Assembly: GCF_019703875.1 (NCBI RefSeq)
Contig: NZ_AP024110.1
Span: 682,001-746,000, forward strand
From: Methyloradius palustris
GTDB taxonomy: Bacteria > Pseudomonadota > Gammaproteobacteria > Burkholderiales > Methylophilaceae
Length of the DNA stretch: 64,000 nucleotides
Reading direction: 5' to 3'
Both the position numbers and the translations under genes were made by a program. This document shows positions 42,402 through 51,206 of the stretch, piece by piece. Under the pieces are notes generated by a model. It was not told the origin of the DNA. It made no database searches and saw only the letters and a list, made by a program, of their open reading frames with translations. Within the stretch, counting starts at the first letter, position 1; the number at the start of each line of letters is the position of its first letter.

Positions 42402-42818
42402 ATGTTTAAAGAATTTAAAGCGTTTGCCATGCGCGGCAATGTAGTGGATATGGCTGTGGGTATTATCATCGGTGCCTCATTCGGCACGATTGTGAAGTCA
42501 TTAGTGGATGACATCATCATGCCTCCAATCGGTATGGTGCTAGGTAATGTGGATTTTAGTAACCTGTTTATTGTGCTGAAAGAAAGCGCAACCGTTGCAG
42601 GCCCTTATGCTTCAGTCGCCGCTGCCAAGGCTGCTGGCGCTGTTACCTTGAATTACGGCCTGTTCGTGAATTCATTAGTGAGTTTCACGATTGTTGCTTT
42701 CGCGGTATTCATGTTGATTCGCACCATTCAGCGATTGAAAATTGATGCAGGCCCAGCACCAGCAACTCCGGAAGATGTGCTCTTGTTGCGTGAGATTCGT
42801 GATTCACTAAAAAAATAA
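42402..42818 (+). CDS. mscL: Large-conductance mechanosensitive channel MscL
   Basis: A 138-residue channel: MFKEFKAFAMRGNVVDMAVG (amphipathic N-helix and TM1 start), IGASFGTIVKSLVDDIIMPP, a periplasmic loop, TM2 (LVSFTIVAFAVFMLIRTIQR) and the C-terminal helix TPEDVLLLREIRDSLKK. It opens under membrane tension to release solutes on osmotic downshock. A very good RBS (GGAGGAG) precedes the ATG. Divergent from lnt, ending at a bidirectional terminator. Confidence 0.97.
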   Translation: MFKEFKAFAMRGNVVDMAVGIIIGASFGTIVKSLVDDIIMPPIGMVLGNVDFSNLFIVLKESATVAGPYASVAAAKAAGAVTLNYGLFVNSLVSFTIVAFAVFMLIRTIQRLKIDAGPAPATPEDVLLLREIRDSLKK

Positions 42819-42842
42819 CTGCTCATGCTCATTAGTTTGACC

Positions 42843-42877
42843 AAATAAAAAAGGCGGTTAATCCGCCTTTTTTATTT
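42843..42877. terminator. Bidirectional terminator between mscL and the BamE-like gene
   Basis: A 15-bp perfect stem (42843-42857, 42863-42877) with GGCGG/CCGCC core, 5-nt loop and A/T-rich base giving a T-run on both strands. Confidence 0.95.
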
Positions 42878-42893
42878 TTAGCTAAACACCCTG

Positions 42894-43301
42894 TTAGATT
42901 TGTGGGGTGAATGCTGGCAATGCTGGTTCGGCTTGTGGCTCAATCGGCACAGATTTAGACGTTGGCTGGTCAGTACCATCATGGTTCATGAAGACCACCA
43001 TCACAACTTTGTCATCTATAAAATCAAGCTCCGTGGTTTCGTAGGTTTTGCCTTCTGGTGTTGTGTTGATGTTGTGATATTGCCAAATTGAGGCAACCAC
43101 TTTGCCAGCATCTTCAATATCATCTTTCTTCGCTGGCTCACCAAATTGCGCAACAATCTTGGCTTTCTCAACGCCTGCGGTCATGGCATCAACAAATTCT
43201 TTTTCTACGGTGGGGATTTTGCTGCTAGAAGAAGGTTCGCTGGCATCGGCAATCGCAGTGCCAGACAACGCAATAAATAAGGCTAGTAATAACGGTTTCA
43301 T
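42894..43301 (-). CDS. Small periplasmic protein resembling the BamE/SmpA fold
   Basis: About 135 residues with signal peptide MKPLLLALFIALSGTAIADA. The mature part has the helix-then-strand pattern AGVEKAKIVAQFGEPAKKDD, SIWQYHNI, TTELDFIDDKVVMVVFMNH, which resembles BamE-like domains that pair a short helix after a Gly-rich turn with two or three strands. The C terminus is Pro-rich. There is no lipobox Cys, unlike true BamE. The start is ATG 43301, with GGGGAG 9 nt upstream; the GTG at 43310 is less likely. Function unknown. Confidence 0.65.
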   Translation of the reverse strand: MKPLLLALFIALSGTAIADASEPSSSSKIPTVEKEFVDAMTAGVEKAKIVAQFGEPAKKDDIEDAGKVVASIWQYHNINTTPEGKTYETTELDFIDDKVVMVVFMNHDGTDQPTSKSVPIEPQAEPALPAFTPQI

Positions 43302-43415
43302 AAGCTGCACTCCCCAATCAAATAAGTTGATGTAAACAAATCTATAATTGAGAGTAAGGCATTTAGGAATAGTTCCAGAGGCCTTGCCCTATGCTACTTC
43401 ATCCATTATATGCGC

Positions 43416-44258
43416 TTAATCTTCAGGGGTGGAAATGTCTTCATCAGGCACTTCAACCAGCATGGAATGTAAGCGCCTGCTATCGGCGCGGAGCACGCTG
43501 AATTTGAGTTTATCTATACTAATCTCTTCGCCACGTTTGGGCAGGTGGCCAAATTTATTGACGACCAAGCCGCCAATGGTGGAAAACTCTTCATCGCTGA
43601 ATTCAGTATTCAGAGCTTCATTGAAGTCGGCAATCTCAGTCAGTGCTTTGACGCGGTAGCGGCCTTGATCGTCACGAATGATATTGTCTTCAGTTTCATC
43701 AAAGTCATATTCGTCTTCAATATCGCCCACAATCTGTTCCAGCACGTCTTCAATCGTCAACATGCCAGCGACACCGCCATATTCGTCTACCACGATGGCA
43801 ATATGGTTGCGGTTATTACGAAAATCCTTGAGCAGCACATTCAAACGTTTTGATTCTGGGATAAATACGGCAGGGCGCAACATGTCGCGCACTTCAAACT
43901 CTTCGCCTGCGTAATAGCGCAGTAAATCTTTGGCAAGCAATATGCCGATGACGTGGTTCTTGTCATCATCAATCACAGGGAAACGCGAGTGTGCTGTTTC
44001 GATCACAAAAGGGATGAATTTTTCTGGTGGGTCGGTAATGTCGATCACGTCCATTTGTGAACGCGGAATCATCACGTCACGCACTTGCAACTCGGAGACT
44101 TGTAGCACGCCTTCTATCATTGCCAGCGCATCTGCATCCAGTAGGTTTTTTTCAAATGAGCTGTGTAGTAGCTCGATGAGTTGTTCGCGATCTTCTGGCT
44201 CTCGCAGCAGGAAGTGGCTCAGGCGTTCTAGCCAGGGGGATTTTTCGGCTTCAGCCAT
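43416..44258 (-). CDS. corC: CorC-like CBS-domain protein
   Basis: A 280-residue cytoplasmic protein. After a charged N terminus come two CBS domains (VRDVMIPRSQMDVIDITDP, RFPVIDDDKNHVIGILLAKD, NRNHIAIVVDEYGGVAGMLT, EDVLEQIVGDIEDEYD) and a C-terminal CorC/HlyC domain (TIGGLVVNKFGHLPKRGEEI). It is linked to Mg2+/Co2+ efflux or membrane integrity. It lies 1 nt after ybeY, the conserved ybeY-corC arrangement. Confidence 0.93.
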   Translation of the reverse strand: MAEAEKSPWLERLSHFLLREPEDREQLIELLHSSFEKNLLDADALAMIEGVLQVSELQVRDVMIPRSQMDVIDITDPPEKFIPFVIETAHSRFPVIDDDKNHVIGILLAKDLLRYYAGEEFEVRDMLRPAVFIPESKRLNVLLKDFRNNRNHIAIVVDEYGGVAGMLTIEDVLEQIVGDIEDEYDFDETEDNIIRDDQGRYRVKALTEIADFNEALNTEFSDEEFSTIGGLVVNKFGHLPKRGEEISIDKLKFSVLRADSRRLHSMLVEVPDEDISTPED

Positions 44259-44259
44259 T

Positions 44260-44718
44260 TCAGGTGTTCTCGCTCAGGCTATTGTCAGCCAAATAAGGGT
44301 CAGGATAGCCAAGTTTCATGACAATTTCAGTTTCTATACTTTCCATTAGTTCGGCTTGGGCGTCTATTTCGTGGTCGTACCCGTGCAGGTGTAATACCCC
44401 ATGCACAGTCAAATGCGCAAAATGCGCCTTCAGTGCTTTATTCTGGCTGGCGGCTTCTGATGCCACTACTGGCGCGCAAATGACAATATCGCCGATTAAA
44501 TGCGGTTCTTCGGACAGTGGAAAAGTGAGCACATTGGTCGCGTAATCTTTGCCGCGATAAGCTTTATTCAATTCGCGGCCTTCTGCTTCATCGACAATGC
44601 GTATTGTCGCCTCTGTATCCACACGGATTGTAGCTTTCACCCATTTTTTAAAATCAGCTTCACTTGGGATTTGTGATGTAACGCTTATATTTTGTACGGT
44701 TAAGTTTAGTTGCGGCAT
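44260..44718 (-). CDS. ybeY: Endoribonuclease YbeY
   Basis: A 152-residue single-strand-specific metallo-endoribonuclease for 16S rRNA 3'-end maturation. Zinc motif HLTVHGVLHLHGYDH (H-x3-H-x5-H spacing), preceded by LNKAYRGKDYATNVLTFPL and IGDIVICAPV, is the family signature. It is preceded, with no intergenic base, by a lipoprotein gene, and followed by corC. Confidence 0.96.
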   Translation of the reverse strand: MPQLNLTVQNISVTSQIPSEADFKKWVKATIRVDTEATIRIVDEAEGRELNKAYRGKDYATNVLTFPLSEEPHLIGDIVICAPVVASEAASQNKALKAHFAHLTVHGVLHLHGYDHEIDAQAELMESIETEIVMKLGYPDPYLADNSLSENT

Positions 44719-45300
44719 TTATGACTCAATATCTAAACTGAGATACCAGTTATCGCGAATTTTGATGTTTTTTGTACTGCAACAGTTTGTATTTCGGTCT
44801 TCGGGAATATTGCCGTCATCACGTTTATTGATAGCCGCGCCCCAGCCACCCATCATAGTCCCCGATCGGTAAACTAATATGTGAACCCCAGCATTAGCCA
44901 TCTCTTGTGGACAATAAGTAACTCGTTCCGAGCCAGTTTTTTCAAAAAGTGTCACGTATTCTCTATAACGGGAACTGGTCATACCTACCTTATTCAAAAC
45001 TTCGGAAAGCGTTTGTTTTGTTTCTTGCAATTGGGTACTAGACCAGTCACCTGCCGCCGAGGAATACCAGTAACTTCCAATATTATCGCTTCCTACTACT
45101 GTGCATCCATAGGATGGTGTAAGTGATTTGAATTCCTTCGCATCATTTTTAATCATATCTGCAAGCGCTTCATACGCTAGAGGTGCGCTTAAATATTTGG
45201 CCATTTGCTCTTCGCCTTTTGGCGGAGACCCGCAAGATACCAAAATCATGAAAGCGGGGAATAGGGCTAAAACCCTTGATGCAAATTTAGACGCGGCCAT
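44719..45300 (-). CDS. Unrecognised lipoprotein between phoH and ybeY
   Basis: About 193 residues from MAASKFASRVLALFPAFMIL. The lipobox is ILVSC, so Cys follows a typical type II signal. The mature protein is soluble-looking, with KGEEQMAKYLSAPLAYEALA, then SYGCTVVGSDNIGSYW and a Cys-containing C-terminal half (VTYCPQEMANAGVHILVYRS, NTNCCSTKNIKIRD): four Cys in all after the lipid-anchored one. I do not recognise a family. The start at 45300 overlaps phoH by 14 nt; ATGs at 45318 and 45348 are also in frame. Its stop abuts the ybeY start, so it belongs to the phoH-ybeY-corC operon. Confidence 0.75.
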   Translation of the reverse strand: MAASKFASRVLALFPAFMILVSCGSPPKGEEQMAKYLSAPLAYEALADMIKNDAKEFKSLTPSYGCTVVGSDNIGSYWYSSAAGDWSSTQLQETKQTLSEVLNKVGMTSSRYREYVTLFEKTGSERVTYCPQEMANAGVHILVYRSGTMMGGWGAAINKRDDGNIPEDRNTNCCSTKNIKIRDNWYLSLDIES

Positions 45301-46258
45301 TATCGTGCGGTTGCGCATGCTTTTCAGCATCGTACTGTTCATATGCATTGATGATTTTTTGCACTAATGGATGACGTACAACGTCGGCAGAAAGGAAGTG
45401 TGTAAAGGCAATTCCACGCACATCTTTCAATATTTTTTGCGCCTCAATCAGGCCACTTTTTTGGCCGCGACCCAAGTCAATTTGCGTCACATCACCCGTG
45501 ATCACTGCCTTGGTGCCAAAGCCGATGCGCGTGAGAAACATCTTCATCTGTTCAGGCGTGGTATTTTGTGCTTCGTCCAGAATGATAAAACTCTGGTTCA
45601 GTGTGCGGCCACGCATATAAGCCAACGGGGCAACTTCAATCGCGCCGCGTTCAAACATCTTGTTTACAGTGTCGTAGCCAGCCAGATCATAAAGCGCATC
45701 GTAGAGTGGACGCAGGTATGGGTCTACCTTTTGCGATAAATCACCAGGGAGAAATCCAAGTCGTTCACCAGCTTCAACCGCGGGGCGCACAAGCACAATT
45801 TTTTTGACCAGATCACGTGTCAATGCATCTACCGCGCTGGCAACAGCTAGATAAGTTTTGCCTGTACCTGCAGGCCCAATGCCAAAGGTAATGTCAAAAT
45901 CCTGTACTTGTTGCAGATAGCTTACTTGGCGCGGAGTGCGTCCATGCAAATCCTGGCGGCGTGTCATTAGCACAGGCATGCTGGTGCTGATGATTTCATC
46001 GGGGTTGAGTTTATCCAGTTCCACTAGGCCTAGTTGAACTTCTTCCAGACTGATCGGTTTTTTCGAGCGTGCGTAGAAGCTTTCCAGTAACTGGGAGGCA
46101 AGCCGCATGTTTTGCGTATCACCAGATAGGCGGAAATGCGCACCACGTCGAGCAATACCTACATCCAGCGCATCTTCGATCTGCTTCAGGTTTTCATCCA
46201 GCGCACCGCAGAGATTCGCTAGGCGATTGTTATCTGCAGGTTTTAAGGTGATTTCCAT
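45287..46258 (-). CDS. ybeZ: PhoH-like ATPase (YbeZ)
   Basis: A 323-residue ATPase. An N-terminal KH-like RNA-binding region (about 1-110) precedes the PhoH domain with Walker A GIGPAGTGKTYLAVA (about 127-141) and Walker B FIILDEAQNTTPEQMKMFL. By its linkage with ybeY it belongs to the YbeZ group, partner of the YbeY ribonuclease. It lies 5 nt after miaB. Confidence 0.94.
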   Translation of the reverse strand: MEITLKPADNNRLANLCGALDENLKQIEDALDVGIARRGAHFRLSGDTQNMRLASQLLESFYARSKKPISLEEVQLGLVELDKLNPDEIISTSMPVLMTRRQDLHGRTPRQVSYLQQVQDFDITFGIGPAGTGKTYLAVASAVDALTRDLVKKIVLVRPAVEAGERLGFLPGDLSQKVDPYLRPLYDALYDLAGYDTVNKMFERGAIEVAPLAYMRGRTLNQSFIILDEAQNTTPEQMKMFLTRIGFGTKAVITGDVTQIDLGRGQKSGLIEAQKILKDVRGIAFTHFLSADVVRHPLVQKIINAYEQYDAEKHAQPHDNGRV

Positions 46259-46263
46259 AAGCT

Positions 46264-47646
46264 TTATTCAGCCAATGTGCCGCGCAGGCTGTGGCTGCGG
46301 GCTTCAGTAATGCTGACGTTTGCAAATTGGCCGATCAGTTTTTGATCACCAGCGAAATAGACAATGCGGTTATTCTCGGTGCGGCCAGCCAGCTCGTTGG
46401 CATCCTTGCTTGATACATGTTGCACTAGTACCCGCTGGGTGCTGCCTATCATGGACTCGCTGATTTTTTTGACTTGTGCTTCGTTAGCCCCTTGCAGGCG
46501 ATTGAGTCGCGCTAGCTTGACCTCATCTGGCGTGTCGTCAGATAAGTACGAAGCCGGCGTGCCAGGGCGAGGGCTGTATAAAAAGCTGTAGCTCAAATCA
46601 AACCCAACATCCTCAACCAGTTTCATCGTAGCCTCAAAATCAGCATCAGTTTCGCCAGGAAAGCCTACGATAAAATCAGATGTGATGGAAATGTCTGGCC
46701 TGACTGCACGCAGTTTGCGTATGGTTGATTTGTATTGCAGCACCGTGTAATTGCGCTTCATGGCCATGAGTACACGATCAGAGCCGGCTTGTACTGGCAG
46801 ATGCAGATGCGACACCAGCTTGGGCGTATGCGCAAAGCAATCAATCAGTGCTGCGCTCATTTCATTCGGATGCGATGTAGTGAAGCGGATGCGCTCAATA
46901 GCCTCAATTTCAGCAATATATTCAATCAGCAATGCCAAGTCAGCTTCGTCGCCATCTGGCGTTTCACTTCGATAGGCGTTTACATTCTGGCCGAGTAGTG
47001 TGATTTCCTTCACGCCTTGAGCAGCCAGTTGAGCGGCTTCGATTAATATATCCTGGAACGGCCGTGAAACCTCATCGCCACGGGTATAAGGCACCACGCA
47101 GAACGTACAATATTTGCTGCAACCTTCCATGATGGAAAGAAATGCCGCTGCACCTTCAACACGTGGTGGTGGCAGGTGGTCAAACTTCTCCACTTCAGGA
47201 AAACTGATATCTACTTGTGAAATGCCAGTGGATTGTTTGGTCTTGATCATCTCTGGCAGGCGATGAAGAGTCTGTGGCCCAAAGACGACATCCACATAAG
47301 GGGCACGAGCGATAATGTTCGCGCCTTCCTGGCTAGCGACACAGCCACCTACGCCGATGACCAAGCCAGGTTTGTTCTGCTTTAATGGAATAAAACGGCC
47401 AAGGTGGCTAAACACTTTTTCTTGCGCTTTTTCGCGCACCGAGCAGGTATTGAGCAGTATCACATCTGCATCTTCCACGTTCTCGGTAGTCTCCATACCA
47501 TCGGTGGCATGCAGCATATCCATCATGCGGGAGGAGTCATACTCATTCATCTGGCAGCCAAAAGTCTTGATAAAGACTTTCTTGGGTGCTGTTTTGCCGG
47601 TACCTAACTTGACAACTAAATCGTCGATTTTATGATCAGTGCTCAT
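46264..47646 (-). CDS. miaB: tRNA-2-methylthio-N6-dimethylallyladenosine synthase MiaB
   Basis: A 460-residue radical SAM methylthiotransferase. The N-terminal cluster Cys start in FIKTFGCQMNEYDSSRM and continue through NTCSVREKAQEKVF and GVGGCVA; the radical SAM motif is CSKYCTFCVVPYTRG; a C-terminal TRAM domain follows. It methylthiolates i6A37 of tRNAs reading UNN codons. First in the miaB-phoH-lipoprotein-ybeY-corC operon. The N-terminal about 20 residues are weakly conserved. Confidence 0.96.
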   Translation of the reverse strand: MSTDHKIDDLVVKLGTGKTAPKKVFIKTFGCQMNEYDSSRMMDMLHATDGMETTENVEDADVILLNTCSVREKAQEKVFSHLGRFIPLKQNKPGLVIGVGGCVASQEGANIIARAPYVDVVFGPQTLHRLPEMIKTKQSTGISQVDISFPEVEKFDHLPPPRVEGAAAFLSIMEGCSKYCTFCVVPYTRGDEVSRPFQDILIEAAQLAAQGVKEITLLGQNVNAYRSETPDGDEADLALLIEYIAEIEAIERIRFTTSHPNEMSAALIDCFAHTPKLVSHLHLPVQAGSDRVLMAMKRNYTVLQYKSTIRKLRAVRPDISITSDFIVGFPGETDADFEATMKLVEDVGFDLSYSFLYSPRPGTPASYLSDDTPDEVKLARLNRLQGANEAQVKKISESMIGSTQRVLVQHVSSKDANELAGRTENNRIVYFAGDQKLIGQFANVSITEARSHSLRGTLAE

Positions 47647-47825
47647 GGCTAGATTAAAGCCATGAAGTGAGGGCGCAGATGGATGTTTAGATTAGGGCAG
47701 TGCGGGTAAGGGTGCAAAATATCTTTTAAAACAGAATGCTAAGTATCAATTGTAGCTTAGCTGCATGTAATTGCCAATTGTCCTTGCTTGGCTGTGACGT
47801 TAGGCAGCTGATTCTGTGTATTGAA

Positions 47826-48797
47826 TCAAGCTCCAGTTTTTCTCATAAAAGCATACCTAAAAAGTATATTCGGTACATAAGTTAAAACAATCAAAGCCGC
47901 TGCGAGTAAGAGGAATAGCCAGCGTACGGAATAAGCCGTGACAAAACTGGCGGCTGGCTTCTGCTGTTGGACGTAGTTGTAGAAATCAGGCTTATCAGCA
48001 CCTTCTATGTATTGACCGCCAATCTCAGTTGCCAATGACTTGAGATATTCGTCATCCAGTTGCGATAGATAGCGATCATATTCGGCATAGGCAACGACAG
48101 GGTCTGGGTCGTCTTTGCTGGTATCGCTATAAGTCACGCCTACTGCGCCAGCAGAGTTTTCCTTGGCGTCGGATGACCAGTAACCTACCCATTTGTCATT
48201 CGAGTTATAGCGTGGAATTGGTACAGGCTCATGACCGCCGATGCCGACAAAAGTGACGTTCTTGCCGATTTGCACCCCGCTTAAGTCGAGCTTGTTGATG
48301 GCATTGACCTTGGGTGCTTCATCACCATCGGTGAAGAACAGTAATTGCGCTGGTGCATTCAAGGAATCGAATACCGTACTGGCGGCCTTTACGCCAAAAC
48401 TTAAACGGCTATTGCCGCGCCAGCCCATACGCCATTCTAAGTGGTCGATGGAATCATTGATAACATCATAATTAGCACAGACTTCCAGTGGCATGAATAG
48501 CAAAGCGACATCTTCGGCTGCGAAGACGCCGAGGCTGATATAGGTGCCACAGGGGGAAGTCTCCACGATTTTCTTCATCAACTGACGGGTATAGGCCATG
48601 CGGCTGACATTCTGTTTATTTATTCGCACATCTTCCGCATTCATACTCTGCGAAACATCAGCCAGCAACAGGTAGTTATGCACTTCCTGACGAAGCTGTA
48701 TCTGCGGTTTGAAGATCGCCAACAATAACAGCAATACTGCGCCTAAGTAGAGCGCTGCTTCGTAGTTATCCTGCAGGAAAGCCAATACTTTTTTCAT
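47826..48797 (-). CDS. mxaL: VWA-domain protein MxaL (methanol dehydrogenase maturation)
   Basis: A 323-residue membrane protein: helix near the N terminus (AALYLGAVLLLLLAIF), VWA domain with MIDAS motif ADVSQSM (DxSxS), and a C-terminal helix (WLFLLLAAALIVLTYVPNI). MxaL, with MxaA and MxaK, is needed in Methylobacterium for Ca2+ insertion into methanol dehydrogenase. Last gene of the cluster, overlapping mxaK by 4 nt. Confidence 0.85.
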   Translation of the reverse strand: MKKVLAFLQDNYEAALYLGAVLLLLLAIFKPQIQLRQEVHNYLLLADVSQSMNAEDVRINKQNVSRMAYTRQLMKKIVETSPCGTYISLGVFAAEDVALLFMPLEVCANYDVINDSIDHLEWRMGWRGNSRLSFGVKAASTVFDSLNAPAQLLFFTDGDEAPKVNAINKLDLSGVQIGKNVTFVGIGGHEPVPIPRYNSNDKWVGYWSSDAKENSAGAVGVTYSDTSKDDPDPVVAYAEYDRYLSQLDDEYLKSLATEIGGQYIEGADKPDFYNYVQQQKPAASFVTAYSVRWLFLLLAAALIVLTYVPNILFRYAFMRKTGA

Positions 48798-49330
48798 GGC
48801 AGGCCTACTGGAATATTGCTGAGCTCCATGCCAGATTGTTCTTTCTTGGCATTGACCATATTTTCTGGCAGTAATGAAAGTAGCAGGCTGAGATTAAACT
48901 TTGCCAATCGCGAATCTGGATTAAGGCGTAACGCTTGCTGGTAGGCCACTTTGGCCTGTGAAAAATCGTAACGCGCTTCATCTTTCAGTGTGCCGTCATC
49001 ATTAATACGGCGATTAAGGCCAGACTGAAAGAGATTATTGCCGATATTGAACTGAATCTTGGCTTGGTCACTCTGTGATAGGCCGGTTTCCAGTAACTGG
49101 CTATAAGTCTGTACCGCGTGCTTGAAATCTTCGTGCAGACCTAACTGGTAAGCCGCAGTAAACTTCTGCTGCATAGGGTAAGCGTCACCACTGATCAGTT
49201 GGCCTTGTTGCAATGCATGATTGATACCTTCGATTTTTCGCAATTGATAAGCTTCATAAGCTGATCCAGTGATGCCGATAGCCAGCAGCAGTGCCAATAC
49301 TATATTTTTCTGTTTTATGCGGCTTCCCAT
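48794..49330 (-). CDS. mxaK: MxaK-like membrane-anchored TPR protein
   Basis: A 178-residue protein with one N-terminal helix (NIVLALLLAIGITGSAY) and a periplasmic TPR-like region (QAKIQFNIGNNLFQSGLN, AKVAYQQALRLNPDSRLAKF). Size, topology and position between the two VWA genes identify MxaK. It overlaps mxaC by 16 nt and mxaL by 4 nt. Confidence 0.82.
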   Translation of the reverse strand: MGSRIKQKNIVLALLLAIGITGSAYEAYQLRKIEGINHALQQGQLISGDAYPMQQKFTAAYQLGLHEDFKHAVQTYSQLLETGLSQSDQAKIQFNIGNNLFQSGLNRRINDDGTLKDEARYDFSQAKVAYQQALRLNPDSRLAKFNLSLLLSLLPENMVNAKKEQSGMELSNIPVGLP

Positions 49331-50295
49331 GAATGCACCCTTAGATTTTTGATGATTAATATGAATATGCTGCAGAGCAATGCGAACACAATCAGGTCGC
49401 GTGAATAGTCATGACCGGGGATGGCCACGCTGTACTGAATCAGGTTCTTTTCGCGTGCATCAATGTCCTGAATCGCAGATTGTAAGGCAGTTGGATTATC
49501 AGCCTCGTAAGCCTTGTACTTGATCTTCAGCGATTTAAAAAACAGGTCAAGCTCAACCGCGGCTGGAGCCATGCCTTCGGCGTATTCGTTCTTGGAGAAA
49601 ATGCTGACATCGTCCGGTTCGCGCAGCACAATCCAGTAAAGGTTGAGGTGTTTCTTGGTCAGTTCTTCCTGGATTCTGACTTTGACTCTGGGGCTCAATT
49701 TGCCGGCGCCATCTGATAGCAAAATGATTGCCCTTGAGCCCGAGCTCTGGATATTATCGAACAGCACCACTGCTTCGGTAATGCCAGCGCCAATATTGGT
49801 CTGGTTGATACCAGAACTGGTGGCAGCATTGATGGCCGAATGGATAGCATCGCGATTCGGCGTAATCTTGATGCCATAAAGCGCCGAGTTGGTGAAAGCC
49901 ACTACCCCCATCATGTCATCCGGGCGGGAATCGATGAATTTTGTAATCAGGCGTCTTGCTGCGGCCGACTTGATTTCAGCGGCACGCCCACTGGTGCTGT
50001 CGCCAGCGAATGGGTGATCCATACTGACGCTACGGTCTATCACCATCACCGTCTGTGCGCCTTTGCCGACTTTCATTACATTTTGGTCGGGTCCATGAGG
50101 TGCGGCTATGGCGAATACGATACTAGCCAGCAGTAAAGATGTGATGATCTTGATGGCAAGGTTGAAACGATCAGAGAACACATCTTCAGGAATCATCTCA
50201 TTCCATGAATACATCTGCCCCTGATGGCTTTTGAGCCAGAACGGTATATAGGCGATAGGCAGCAATAAAAGCGCCCAAGGGTTAATAAAGCTCAT
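49315..50295 (-). CDS. mxaC: VWA-domain protein MxaC
   Basis: A 326-residue protein with two N-terminal helices (PWALLLLPIAYIPFWL, IITSLLLASIVFAIA), a VWA domain with MIDAS MVIDRSVSMDH and the downstream Thr site, and a C-terminal helix (LIVFALLCSIFILIIKN). Its order after mxaA fits mxaRSACKL. It shares one base with the mxaA stop codon. Confidence 0.85.
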   Translation of the reverse strand: MSFINPWALLLLPIAYIPFWLKSHQGQMYSWNEMIPEDVFSDRFNLAIKIITSLLLASIVFAIAAPHGPDQNVMKVGKGAQTVMVIDRSVSMDHPFAGDSTSGRAAEIKSAAARRLITKFIDSRPDDMMGVVAFTNSALYGIKITPNRDAIHSAINAATSSGINQTNIGAGITEAVVLFDNIQSSGSRAIILLSDGAGKLSPRVKVRIQEELTKKHLNLYWIVLREPDDVSIFSKNEYAEGMAPAAVELDLFFKSLKIKYKAYEADNPTALQSAIQDIDAREKNLIQYSVAIPGHDYSRDLIVFALLCSIFILIIKNLRVHSWEAA

Positions 50296-51206
50296 CAGAC
50301 GCCTCGCTCACAATCTCTTAATTGCTTGCTGAAGGTAAGTAGCTGCTGCAGATACGAGGCCTGGTCATTTTTCTGCTCAGTGAATAGGGATTTATTCGAG
50401 CTGTCGAAAAAGGCTTCTATGTCTTTTTTTAGGCTGGCATATTGCGGATGTTTGGCGATGAAGCGATCAATATCTGTCGAGAACAGGCTCGCACCATAGA
50501 CTTTGTTGAATGCCTCATGCAGATGCAACAGCGCATTTTTCGAATTGGCTTTGGTTTTCGTGGCACGCTTGAGTTGGCGATAAGCCTGAGCAAACGCACC
50601 GCCCATATAAGGCAGCCAGCGTTTATCAGCATTGATATAAACAAGCCCGACCGCCGCTATCAACAGGCAGGCTACAAACAGTGCAAACCTGGTCTGGTGT
50701 TGGTTTGCATCAACCAGCGTTGGCTTTTGCTGCGGCTGTAGATTCTGTTTGGCAATATCAATTGTGCCTGCTACCAATGGTGCAAACCAGAAGCGCCATA
50801 CGGGAAGGTTAATTGAGAGGGCGGCACTGCCCCCGCTAAAGGCAAAGCTTTCTATTGGTAGTTGCATGGCGGTTGGCGCTGTTGAGTGAGCAAACACCTG
50901 ATAAGTCAGATCTATTTTGTATAGGGTTTTATCGCCGCTTTTACTATTGCTCACCTTGATCTCTGCTAGCTCAATACCATTGTTATTGCTGCCCTTCGTG
51001 GGTAGTGAGTTAGGCGAAAGCTGGTAAGGCTGACTGGCAACAAGCTCAATCTGCCTGTGTAATATGTCGCCGATATGGATACCTATTGAATGTGAAGGAT
51101 TGCTGATTTTAAGCGTGCTAATAGGAGATTCTTCCTGTGCTTGCAAGCTGGTATTCAGCAGGCTGAGGCCAGTAAGAATAAAGAGTTTAATCATCAAGTT
51201 TTTCAT
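50295..51206 (-). CDS. mxaA: MxaA-like protein
   Basis: A 303-residue protein with a signal peptide (LFILTGLSLLNTSLQA), a periplasmic beta-rich domain (HSIGIHIGDILHRQIELVA, IDLTYQVFAHSTAPTAM), a central membrane helix (ALFVACLLIAAVGLVYIN) and a C-terminal helical tail. This architecture and the gene order match MxaA, required for calcium insertion into MxaFI in other methylotrophs. It overlaps mxaS by 4 nt. Confidence 0.82.
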   Translation of the reverse strand: MKNLMIKLFILTGLSLLNTSLQAQEESPISTLKISNPSHSIGIHIGDILHRQIELVASQPYQLSPNSLPTKGSNNNGIELAEIKVSNSKSGDKTLYKIDLTYQVFAHSTAPTAMQLPIESFAFSGGSAALSINLPVWRFWFAPLVAGTIDIAKQNLQPQQKPTLVDANQHQTRFALFVACLLIAAVGLVYINADKRWLPYMGGAFAQAYRQLKRATKTKANSKNALLHLHEAFNKVYGASLFSTDIDRFIAKHPQYASLKKDIEAFFDSSNKSLFTEQKNDQASYLQQLLTFSKQLRDCERGV

